From Hordeum vulgare subsp. vulgare (taxonomy: Eukaryota; Streptophyta; Magnoliopsida; Poales; Poaceae), in contig NC_058523.1 in assembly GCF_904849725.1 (NCBI RefSeq), positions 170,544,689 to 170,608,688 on the forward strand: a stretch of 64,000 nt of DNA. The letters are read 5' to 3'. The position numbers were made by a program, and so were the translations under genes. This document shows, one piece after another, positions 22,661-32,733 of this stretch. The notes beneath the pieces were generated by a model. The model was not told where the DNA came from. It did no database searches and worked only from the letters and a program-made list of their open reading frames with translations. Positions within the stretch are counted from its first letter, which is position 1. Each line of letters starts with the position of its first letter.

Positions 22661-23560
22661 CTTTTAGTATTTTATTTATTATCACTTCCTTCATTTTAGG
22701 ATTTAGTCGTGATTGGAGATCAACAACTGGTTTAGCATCAGGATCCATATTAATTTTGTGCTCACATAGAGTGGAACTACTACCCTTAAGATCATCAAGA
22801 GTATATCCAATACGGCACGGTGCTTCCTCAAAGTTTTCAATAATATCTTTTCTTCATGCTCTGAAAGCTTAGCACTAATAATAACAAGATATATCTCTTT
22901 TTCATCAAGATAAGCATACTTCAGAGTATCAGGTAATTGTTTAAGCTCAACCACGGGATCACCCCTGGGTGGAGGAGGATCCCCAAGTATTTCAACAGGG
23001 AGGTTGTGTTTCAAAATAGGTTGTTGATCAAAGAAAATCTTATCTATTTCATTCCTTTCATTCATATGCATATCATTTTCATGATCTAGCAAATATTTCT
23101 CTAAGGGATTAGTAGGAGGCACAGCGATAGAAGTGAAACCAATAATTTCATCTTTACTAGGCAATTCTTTGTCATGGGGTTGTCTATGAAATTTAGAGAA
23201 ATGGAACTCATGAGACACATCTCCAAGACTTAGAGTAACCGTTTGTTTCTCACAATCAATCTTAGCATTAATAGTATCCAAGAAGGGTCTACCAAATATA
23301 ATGGGACAAAAATCATCTTGTGGGGAACCAAGTACAAGAAAATTAGTAGGATACTTTATTTTTTCACACAAGACTTCAACATCTCTAACAATCCCAATTG
23401 GTGCAATAGTATCTCTATTAGCAAGCTTGATGGTAGCATCAATTTCTTCTAATTCAGTTGGTGCAATATCATTCATAATTTCTCGGTATAAGGTAAAGGG
23501 AATTGCACTCATACTAGCACCCATATATCATAACCCATGATAACAATCATCTCCTATTTT
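22661..23560 (-). pseudogene. Element H aspartic protease and protease-RT linker (disrupted)
   Basis: The frame 23524-22703 begins MGASMSAIPFTLYREIM, which is the retropepsin active-site loop. The preceding catalytic Asp codon is out of frame because of a 2-bp TA-type insertion at about 23525-23530. IIFGRPFLDTINAKIDCEKQ (22-residue region near 23290) is the second conserved block. The linker carries PPPPRGDPVVELKQLP and the KYAYLDEKEIYLVIISAKLS segment that normally leads into RT. It is typical of Athila pol. Confidence 0.82.
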
Positions 23561-23939
23561 AACAGAAACAACAAGCACGCCAACAATAGGTCTATGTTTA
23601 CCTTTAGTACCCGGTCTAGCAATTCTAGCAGCTTCATCACATAAATGGATGACATGCCCATCATTTTATCAACCAAGATATCTTTAACCATAGCAATATT
23701 ATATTCGACTTTAATTTGTTTAGGAGGTATAGGTGTTCTAGTACAACTCTTACGAACCACATTTGAAGCTTTAGCATGCTCCTTTATTCTAAGGGTGGTT
23801 TCTCAATATAAGCAGTGGGAATAACAGGACTAGCATTATAGATATTAGTTTCTTCTTCAACTTTAATAGGTTCAACCACTTTAACTTCAATGGGAGGATG
23901 TCATTTAAACCACTTCTCCTTGGGGAGATCAACATGAGT

Positions 23940-24727
23940 AGCAAAAGATTCACATAATGAAGCTACTACCTAAGAGTCAAGTCCATATTTAGTGCTAAAA
24001 TCACAAAAAGCATCGGTGTCTGTAAAGGATTTAACACAATCAAACTTAAGGCTTATACCTGGCTCATTAGCTTCGTCGAGTTCCCAATCTTCAGAGTTGC
24101 ATTTAATTGTTTCCAATATGTCCCATTTGACTTCAATATCTTTCTTCATAAAGGAACCAGCACGAGAAGTATCGACCATGGATTGATCAGTACGAGAGAG
24201 CAGAGCATAAAAATTCTAAATAATAATATCTCATGGGAGCTCATGTTTGGGGCATGAATATAACATTGACATAAGCCTCCCCCGAGCTTGAGCGATTGTT
24301 TCTCGTTCATGAGGAAAAAAAGTATAAATATAATTCCGATCACGCTGAACCAGATGCATAGGATAAAACTTCTGATGAAATTCCAATTTCAATCGGTTGT
24401 AGTTCCCTGATCCAATATCATCACAGAGCCTATACCACTTCAACGCATTTTCCTTCAAAGATAAAGGAAAGATCTTCTTCTTGACGTCATCCTCGGGCAG
24501 TCCTGCAAGCTTAAATAATCCACAAACTTCATCCACATAGATTATATGCAAATTAGGATGTAATGTTCCATCTCCTGCATAAGGATTAGCTAGCAGTTTT
24601 CCTATCATACCCGAAGGAATTTCGTAACAAATATTTTCAGTAGGTGCATAGGTTGAGGAGCATATCTTTGTGCTTCCGGTCGCGGTGAAGATACCCCGAA
24701 CAAGCCCCTCAAATGGTTATTTTCCAT
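23940..24727 (-). pseudogene. gag: Element H gag (disrupted)
   Basis: The ATG at 24727 gives MENNHLRGLFGVSSPR and then a break. The core (24608-24231) contains HIIYVDEVCGLFKLAG, FPLSLKENALKWYRLC and FYPMHLVQRDRNYIYTF, matching the Athila gag (retrotrans_gag) pattern. The remaining downstream piece (24179-23970) is acidic. Between 23940 and 23560 the sequence is gag-protease linker with many stops. Confidence 0.8.
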
Positions 24728-24804
24728 AGTGACAAGTGATAGTAAATTTCAACACAATATATAAATTTTTCCTTACCAAGTTCCACTCACCAAAGGCGCT
24801 TCAC

Positions 24805-24822
24805 TCCCCAGCAACGGCGCCA
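24805..24822 (-). promoter_or_regulatory. Element H primer binding site (tRNA-Asp type)
   Basis: TGGCGCCGTTGCTGGGGA on the minus strand lies 11 bases inside the 5' LTR end. Confidence 0.8.
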
Positions 24823-24833
24823 GAAAAGAGAAT

Positions 24834-26352
24834 TGATGACCCACAACTGTAGGAGATCTATCGTAGTCCTTTCGATAAGTAAGAGTATCGAACCCAATGA
24901 GGAGCAGAAGGAAATGACAAGCGGTTTTCAGTAAGGTATTCTCTGCAAGCACTGAAATTATCGGTAACAGATAGTTTTGTGATAAGGTAATTTGTAATGG
25001 GTAGAAAGTAACAATTGTAACAAAGGTGCAGAAAGGGGGCCCAATCCTTTTTGTAGAAAAAGACAAGCCTGGAAAAATCTTATATGAAGAAAAGCGCTCC
25101 CGAGGACACATTGGAATTTCTGTCAAGCTAGTTGTCATCAACCTCATATGATTCACGTTTGTTACTTTGATAATTTGGTACGTGGGTGGACCGGTACTTG
25201 GGTGCTGCCCTTAATTGGACAAACATCCTACTTATGATTAACCTCTCTTGCAAGAATCCGCAACTATGAAAGAAGAATTAAGATAAATCTAACCATAGCA
25301 TGAAACATATGGATCCAAAACAGCCCATTACGAAGCAACACATAAACAAGGGTTCAGCTTCTGTCACTCTAGCAACCCATCATCTACTTATTACTTCCCA
25401 ATGCCTTCCCCTAGGCCCAAATAATGGTGAAGTGTTATGTAGTCGATGTTCACATGATACCACTTGAGGAGAGACAACATACATCTCATCAAAATATCAA
25501 ACTAATACCAAATTCACATGATTACTTATAGCAAGACTTATACCATGTCCTCAGGAACAAACATAATTACTCATAAAGCATATTCATGTTCATAATTAGA
25601 GGAGTATTAATAATAATCAAGGATCAAAAAATATGATCTTCCACCAAGTAAACCAACTAGCATCAGCTACAAGGAGTAATGAACACTACTAGCAACCCCC
25701 ACGTACCAATCTGAGATTTTGAGACAAAGATCAGATACAAGAGATGAACTAGGGTTTGGATATGAGATGGTGTTGATGAACATGTTGATGGATATTGACC
25801 CCCTCTGGATGAGAGGATCGTTGGTGATGACGATGGCTTAGATTTCCCCCTCCGGGGGGAAGTTTCCCCGGCAGAATAGCTCCGCCTGAGGTCTAGATTG
25901 GTTCTGCCGAAGTTCCGCCTCGAGACGGCGGCGCTTCATACCGAAAGTTCTTGTATGATTTTTTCCAAGTCAAAACCCTTCACTTAGCAGAAGATGGGAA
26001 CCGTAGGCCTGCCAGCGGGCCCACAAGCCTGTAGGGCATGCCTAGGGGGTAGGTCGCGCCCCCTATCTTGTGGCCACCTGGTGGGTCCCCTAATTTATTT
26101 CTCTCGCCCAATATTTTTATATATTCCAAAATAATTCTCCGTAAGTTTTCACGACTTTTGGAGTTGTGCAGAACAGGTCTCCCAGATTTGCTCCTTTTCC
26201 AGTCCAGAATTCCAGCTACCGGCATTCTCCCTCTTCATGTAAACCTTGTAAAATAAGAGAGAAAGGGCATAAGTAGTGTACCATAATGTGTATTAACAGC
26301 CCATAATGCAATAAATATCGATATAAAAGCATGATGCAAAATGGATGTATCA
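24834..26352 (-). repeat. Element H 5' LTR (1519 bp)
   Basis: On the minus strand it starts TGATACATCCATTTTGCATC at 26352 and ends GTGGGTCATCA at 24834. It is a different LTR family from A, B, D and J, although it shares the ending pattern and primer site. It is complete, unlike its 3' partner. Confidence 0.88.
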
Positions 26353-26357
26353 ATAAC

Positions 26358-27212
26358 CCACAACCTAGGAATAAGAGATATGATAAAAGAGATTTTATTG
26401 CTTGGAAGCATGGTAGAGAAAGAGAACCATTGGTGAAGAAACCAATGCCCTTTCCTCCTAAGTCATCCAAGAAGAAGGATGATGAGGATATTAAGCGCTT
26501 TGTTGAAATGTTGAGACCTATCTTTTTACGTATGCCCATAACTGATATTCTGAAAATGTCTCCTTATGCTTAGTATATGAAAGATATTGTTACAAAGAAA
26601 AGAAAGATACCGGAAGCTGAGATTTCCAGCATGCTTGCTAATTATACTTTTAAGGGTGGAATGCCAAAGAAACTAGGAGATCCTGGAGTACCTACTATAC
26701 CATGCTCTATTAAAGGAAATTATGTGAAAACTGCTTTATGTGACCTCGGAGCTGGTGTCAGTGTTATGTCGTTCTCTTTATATCGTTGACTTGATTTGAA
26801 TAAGTTGACCCCTACTGAAATCTCTCTGCAAATGGCTCATATATCATCTGCTTTACCCATCGGTATTTGTGAGGATGTGCCTATTGTGGTTGCAAACGTT
26901 ACTATCCTAACGGACTTTGTTATTCTTGATATTCCCGAGGACGACAGTTTGTCGATCATCCTTGGTAGACCCTTTCTAAATACTGAAAGGGTTGTTATTG
27001 ACTGCAACAAAGTCAATTTCACTTTTTATGTTAATGATAATGAGCATACGGTACACTTTCCAAAGGAACAACCTCAAGTTCATAGTATCAACTCCACTGA
27101 AAAAATTCCAACATTTACTATTGGAGACTTTGAATTCCCTCTCCCTACTGTCAAAAAGAAATATGATATACTTGTTGTTGGGGACATGCATATCCCCATT
27201 GAGGCAACCTAG
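26358..27212 (+). pseudogene. Element D protease domain (continuation of gag-protease after H)
   Basis: The frame resumes with NPQPRNKRYDKRDFIAWKHG and then a gag-protease linker (KPMPFPPKSSKKKDDED). The retropepsin motif TALCDLGAGVSVMSFSLYR is followed by a stop (26787-26789). The flap region CEDVPIVVANVTILTDFVIL and IILGRPFLNTERVVIDCNK follow, ending PTVKKKYDILVVGDMHIPIE at 27212. A stop also occurs at 26574-26576 (SPYA). All stops are single substitutions in an otherwise continuous frame. No RT follows; the next 200 bases are non-coding. Confidence 0.85.
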
Positions 27213-27683
27213 TGTTATTCGAAAGTTCTCTTGTTACATGTCATTCGAAAAAACTTTGTCAATAAGACTTGATCAACCTTATTGATGGATTCCTTTTGAC
27301 GGGCATGAGATGGATGAATTTAGAAAGCACAACCTTCTGTACCCAACTTTTATTTTATGTTCCTTAGTTTCAATTTAGTAAAAAAACTTATTATTTCTCT
27401 ATTTTTCGTTTTATCCGTGCAATAGAAGTTCTCAGAACGCCCTAAAAATTTAGTATGATTGTTTCTGGAATATTTAAGAATTTTTGGCCCTGAGAACACA
27501 TCAGGGGGTTGCACCAGTGGGCCAAAATCTCATCCATTGAGGTAACCTTCACTTATTCCGGTACTCATCCACTTCGTCTTCCTCCAGAAAAAATCCCACC
27601 ATTGCTCAAACCCGTGTGTTTAGCTCATCTTGCTACCATTTTCAAGCTCCATTTGCAAAACTATTTTAGGGGACTGTTCATCG
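27213..27683 (+). promoter_or_regulatory. Leader ahead of ORF2 (element D)
   Basis: Non-coding. The stretch 27415-27490 (gtgcaatagaagttctcaga, ccctaaaaatttag, tttctggaatatttaagaa) follows the order of the U3 of D's LTR near 16310-16365 (gtgcagaaataaaagttctc, cctgaaaaattac, tttttggaattaat). The GC-rich hairpin seen in A is missing here. No TATA box is evident. It ends at the donor CATCG|GTATGT. Confidence 0.45.
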
Positions 27684-27900
27684 GTATGTAACTCCTCCAA
27701 CGGTCCAATTAGTTTTTGTTCTAGTGATTTATATGTTGCAATTTTTTGATGCTCTGGTGACCTTGTTCTTGAGCTTGCACATCAAACTTGTAGGGTCCCA
27801 AGTAGTTTTTGATGCATGATATAGCTTCTAGGCACTTGTGGGAGTAGTTGCTATAAGTTTTGATTGAGTTTTGTTCACTAAAAATTCAGAAATTTTTCAG
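27684..27900 (+). other. Predicted 5'UTR intron of element D ORF2 (217 bp)
   Basis: The donor GTATGT is at 27684 and the acceptor TTTTTCAG ends at 27900, 10 bases before the ORF2 ATG. It is alignable with the introns of A and I. Confidence 0.55.
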
Positions 27901-27910
27901 AGAAAGAAAA

Positions 27911-28936
27911 ATGTTAAGGAGAATATACCAAGGTTGTTCCTCGAGAAAGAAGACCCCAAGACTCGCGATACACGAACCCGACTTTGAACCACCAAGGGAA
28001 GCTCAAGTGTGGCCTTGTGAATGGTCGTCAGATCCATTCATGGTCCAGGACAGATTCAAGGAAGAATTTTACGCGTACATACGAAATGCTGGCCTTGAAG
28101 ATTTTGTTTCAGACCAATGCAAGCAATATTATCAACTCACTGATTCCTTCGTGCGGAGGTTTGAATTTTCATCCAGGTGTACTACGCATTATGTTCTATT
28201 TAATCTTTATGATGAGTCTTATACTATGGACCTATAGGATTTTAACCATGCATGCAAAATTCCACAATGGGGTAGCCATAGTGATCCTCGAAAAACCATA
28301 TATAATAATTTTCTTACTAGCATCACTATGGGAGAAACTAGAAATATTACACACGCTACCTTGGGGAGCATTATCTTCCCTGCCATACATTATCTTGCTC
28401 TCTTCATAGGTAGATGTATTAACGATAAACATGAGCATATCCACCTTTGTGTACGTGACCTTATTATTCTTAAGAGTGCGATCATGGGTGATAAACGATA
28501 TAACTTGAGAGATATTATTGCTAGGAGGCTACATAAAAATGCTAAGGATGGAGATTTCTTTGGTGGAATTTATACCACCCGTGTAGTTAATTATCTTGGG
28601 ATACCTATAAGGGAGAATGATATTGGGTTACCACTTGCTCTTCTTGATTATGAGGCTATGGTGCGCTACCAGTTTCTTAAGATAAATGAACAAACCCTCC
28701 TGAACCAACTAATTTTTGATAGACAACATGTTGTCCATATTACCCTTCCTGCTCCTGCCTTCTTTAACTTTGAGGGAAAACGGAGATACTATATAACCAG
28801 AGAGGAGGCAAACGAGTATGAGAGAGAGGCAAAAGCCGCTCACCTCCATGCTAAAGCCATTCAGACGGTAGCCGCCGCAGCCCAGCACAACCCCAACTAT
28901 GACTTTGGATATTATCCCGACCAGCCATGGCCCTAG
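27911..28936 (+). pseudogene. Element D ORF2, ATHILA ORF-1-like protein (one stop)
   Basis: This frame has 342 codons including the stop and is intact except for one internal TAG at 28235-28237, where A has GAG (TMDLEDF). Order: basic N-terminus (MLRRIYQGCSSRKKTPR), a DPFMVQDRFKEEFYAYIRNA block, LYDESYTMDL, CKIPQWGSHSDPRK, MGETRNITHATLGSI, HYLALFIGRCINDKHEH, DGDFFGGIYTTRVVNYLGIP, and a C-terminal YITREEANEYEREA helix-like segment with Ala-rich tail. It is homologous to ORF2 of A and I. The fold resembles the ATHILA ORF-1 family; the biochemical role is unknown. It is much less damaged than D's gag-protease, which has several stops and frameshifts. Confidence 0.68.
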
Positions 28937-30961
28937 AACAACTTAGGAGAAAAGCCTAAGCTTGGGGGAGTGCGTATTTCTCACCGACATTACATTCATC
29001 TTTACACACTCATTCCAATTTTCGGTGTTCATACTTTCTCATTGTACCATCCATGGTAGTTTATTTCTTCTTTTTGTTTTCTTCTTGTGTCTTTCATTAA
29101 CCTTGAGAAAATCCAAAAAAGTAGTTCTTGCTTTACCTTCTAGTTTGTTTAGTTGTAGTGTTAAAACAAAACCCCAAAAGATTTCTCGTTCTTCTTTTTC
29201 TTGTTGGGGGCTTTCCTGTGTAAATAGTTTTTATTTCTTCTTTGGGTCGTAAGGAGAAGACCACGATGACATGTTAAGTGGGTCTCATATGCATTATCAT
29301 TTATCTATCAGAGAGCCCATATTACCTTGTCTTCTCCTTTGAGTTATTGTTTGCAGATTGAGCTTAGTCCAATGCACGTTCACCCTTATTATTAGTATTC
29401 ACACCGTTCGTTCATGCAAGTGAAAGGCAATAATGAAGATATATGATAAACTGACGGAGATGGAGAAAAGTTGGTATGAACTCGACCTATTTTATTTTTT
29501 GTAAAAATGATTAGCTCATCGTTCTGGATAGAGCTCGTTATGGATTGAACATGTTTTCAATGACAATTAGGGATTATAGTTACTTATGCCATGCTTAATT
29601 ACCTAGGAGTGAATACTGGTTTTTCTTGAGTGCCAACATGCATATTAAAATGGTTGTGATTTACTATGGTAAAATGGTATCCTCCTCCGAATGACTCGAG
29701 TGGCTTGGCTTGGCACATGTTCACACATGTAGTTGAAACAAAACCAACATAGCCTCCACGATGTTTATGTTCATGGTGATTTATATCCTACTCATGCTTG
29801 CATTCAATGTTGGTTAATATCAAAGCATGTTTATGACTGTTGTCGCTCTCTAGTTGGTCGCTTCCCACTCTCTTGCTAGCCTCCACTTGTACTAAGCGAG
29901 AATACTGCTTGTGCATCTATTTCCATAAACCCAAAGTTTTTCATATGAGTCCACCATACCTACCTATATGCGGTATTTACCTGCCGTCCCAAGTAAGTTT
30001 GCATCTAGCATACTCTAAACCTTCAAATAAATATTCTATTTTGTATGTCTGAATCGCTCATGTAGTGACTAGGGGCTATCAGTATCTTCCATGCTAGGTG
30101 GGTTATTCTCATGATATGTGTTGATTCACTATCATTCACGAGAAAGTGGTTGGTATTCGGGATGCCTAGTTCCATGCTCACAAGTCAAATCAAAGTATAA
30201 TAAAACAAAACTCCCTCAGGATTGTTGTTTGTATGTACGGTACCCGTGGATTCGCCCGCCGTGGAGTGTGGTCGATTGGTGGAGGGGGAGTAAAAAACTT
30301 TACTATTATGTTTGGGAACCGCCTATAATGTATCTAGCATGGATGATATTGAGATCTCTTAGTTGTTATGTTGACAATGAAAGCATAACGCCCAAAATTT
30401 TGATTCATCCCTGGTTTAAAAGCTCGAGCTCTGGCACCTTTGTAAATCAATGCTTCCCTCTGCGAAGGGCCTATCTATTTTACTTTACTGTTGAGTCATC
30501 CTCTTCTTATAAAAAGCACCAGTTAGAGAGCACCTCCGTAATTTGTATGCTTTGTTATCAATTGATATTGATAATGAGTATGACTGGATCGATTTCACCA
30601 TGAATTACAATGTCTAGTCAGTCCTTGTTCTTCAGAGGTGCTCTTCATTTATGTTATGTGGTCTCAGAAAGGTCTAGCAAGATACCAGTATACCATATTG
30701 TATTATGATTGTTTTGATAAAAAATTGTCATCTGAGGCTTATTATTATCTCTCGCTAGTTGATTATGCCATGGATATAAGTAAATATGAGACCTAAATAT
30801 TATTGTGAATGTGGTTAGTCTATAACCTTTGATGAAAATCTGAACATGAATTAGACATATTTACAACAGCAAGATCAAATAGAGTTTGTAAAAGCTTTTC
30901 TTTATCACAGTTTATCAACTGAATTTCTTGAGGATAAGCAATGGTTTAAGCTTGGGGGAGT
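28937..30961 (+). other. Element D 3' region with two polypurine tracts
   Basis: This is 2.0 kb of non-coding sequence. AAGCTTGGGGGAGT occurs at 28958-28971, just after ORF2, and again at 30948-30961 against the 3' LTR. The order and sequence correspond to 4153-2230 of A. I see no other structure; short ORFs (29840-30052, 30118-30603) are not conserved in A. Confidence 0.7.
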
Positions 30962-31651
30962 TGTTACATCTCCAACGTATCCTTTTCCAAACTCTTTTGC
31001 CCTTGTTTTGGACTACAATTTGCATGATTTGAATGGAACTGATGTTGTTTTCAGCAGAATTGCCTTTGTGTTATTTTTGTGCAGAAATAAAAGTTCTCGG
31101 AATGACATGAAAATTTAAAGAGAATATTTTTTAAATTAATAAAAAATATTGGTGAAAGAATCAACTAGAGAGGGGCCACCACCTAGCCACAAGCCTGTAG
31201 GGCGCGCCCCTGTCTTGTGGGGTCCATGTGGCTCCTCCGACCTCGTTTCCACTTCTATATATTCCTATTCGGGGAGGAAAAAATAAAGGAGGAGAGTTCA
31301 TCGTGTTTTACGATACCGAGCCGCCGCCACCTCCTATTCTTCCTTGGGAGGGCACATCCGGAGTCTAATTTGGGCTCCGGAGAGGGGAAATCGACGTCAT
31401 CGTCATCACCAACCATCCTTGATCACCAATTTCATGATGCTCTCCGCTGTTCAGAAGTAATTCCATCATAGGCTTGCTGGAGGGTGATGGGTTGGATGAG
31501 ATTTACCATGTAATCGAGTTAGTTTTGTTAGGGTTTGATCCCTAGTATCCACTATGTTCTGAGACTGATGTTGCTATGACTTTGTTATGCTTAATGCTTG
31601 TCACTAGGGTCCGAGTGCCATGATTTTAGATCAGAACCTATTATGTTTTCA

Positions 31652-31706
<55 letters not shown>

Positions 31707-32370
31707 TCTTGATCCTATCTGCAAGTTGTAGACACCTATTAATAGTTATGATCCGCACCCCCAGGGTGACAATAACTGGGATTCTTTCCGGTGATTACCG
31801 TAGTTTGAGGGGTTCAAGTATTCACTAAGTGCTAATGCATTGGTCTGATTCTCTATTAAAAGGAGTCTTTAATATCCGTTAGTTTCCATTAGGACCCCGC
31901 TGCCACGGGAGGGTAGGAGAAAAGATATCATGCAAGTTCTTTTCCATAAGCACGTATGACTATATATGGAATGCATGCCTACATTACATTTATTAATCGG
32001 AGCTAGTTCTGTATCACCCTATGTTATGATTGTTGCATGATGAATGCCATACGAAATATTTATCCATCACTAATTCATTGCCTACGAGCTTTCCACATAT
32101 TGATCTTTACTAAGTTACTTTTCCGTTGCTATTGTTACAATCACTACAAAACTTCTATTGTCACATTTGCCACCGTTAGCGTTACTTCCATACAACTTTG
32201 CTACTAATTCTTTGTTGCAAATATTAAGCCTTTCATGTGTGGTTGAATTGACAACTCAGCTGCTAATACTCGTGAATATTCTTTGGCTCCCGTTGAGTCG
32301 AATCAATAAATTTGGGTTGAATACTCTACCCTCGAAAACTGTTGCGATCCCCTATACTTGTGGGTTATCA
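30962..32370 (+). repeat. Element D 3' LTR (1409 bp)
   Basis: It begins TGTTACATCTCC (two substitutions from TGATACGTCTCC) and ends GTGGGTTATCA. It is collinear with 16175-17571 apart from small indels and a microsatellite expansion. Confidence 0.92.
31655..31706 (+). repeat. Compound microsatellite (AT)14(GT)12
   Basis: It is a perfect compound repeat in D's 3' LTR. The 5' LTR has only a short atatatatgtg at the same site (about 16894-16904), so the expansion postdates the insertion of D. Confidence 0.95.
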
Positions 32371-32375
32371 AGGTC

Positions 32376-32733
32376 CAATCATAAGTGCATATGATCCAAG
32401 TACGAAAAGTGTGTTAGCATATGCCTCTCCCTCATTGCATATGATAAGTAGTTATCGTGTTATATTCAATTGCCTATGGACATTATTTATCTTGCGTTAC
32501 ACAAAAAGCTTTCTACTAAACAAATAATTAAATTAATATTTATTAAAACAATATCTAACTTTTATTTCCACGTTCGTTATTACCTTGCAAAAGTATGTGT
32601 TACACCTACTAAGTGCATCTAGTTTCCTTCTCACAAAATAGTTTCATACTTGTTCTATGTAAAGTAAGCATTAGCGTGAGTAGAGCTGTATCGGTGGTCG
32701 ATAGAACTTGAGAGAATATTAGTTCTACCTTTA
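32376..32733 (+). repeat. Element C 5' LTR, part 2
   Basis: It aligns with 59424-59777 of C's 3' LTR (ataagtgcatatgatccaag, cctctccctcattgcatatg). It is bounded by D on the left and E on the right. Confidence 0.88.

Larger units (their letters stand above)
19136..26352 (-). mobile_element. Element H: Athila-lineage Gypsy retrotransposon with pol, internally deleted, nested in D
   Basis: The target duplication ataac (19131-19135 and 26353-26357) is perfect, and joining the flanks restores D's frame (DLDN to PQPRNKRYDKRDF). On the minus strand: 5' LTR 26352-24834, primer site 24822-24805, gag, protease, RT, RNase H, integrase, then a deletion joining the integrase C-terminus directly to the truncated 3' LTR (about 20305-19139). 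Three bases (tct, 19136-19138) lie between the LTR end and the duplication. The end of integrase, the 3' region, the polypurine tract and about 330 bp of U3 are gone. Confidence 0.9.
16175..32370 (+). mobile_element. Element D: Athila-lineage LTR retrotransposon without pol, nested in C and hosting H
   Basis: D is bounded by a perfect 5-bp duplication aggtc (16170-16174 and 32371-32375). LTRs: 16175-17571 and 30962-32370. The internal order is primer site, gag (17650-19130), [H], protease (26358-27212), leader and intron, ORF2 (27911-28936), 3' region and polypurine tract. The net length without H is about 9 kb. It has the same organisation as A and B but diverged LTRs, and it is on the opposite strand. 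The LTRs differ from each other by roughly 10 % plus small indels by eye, so D is older than A or G. Confidence 0.92.
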
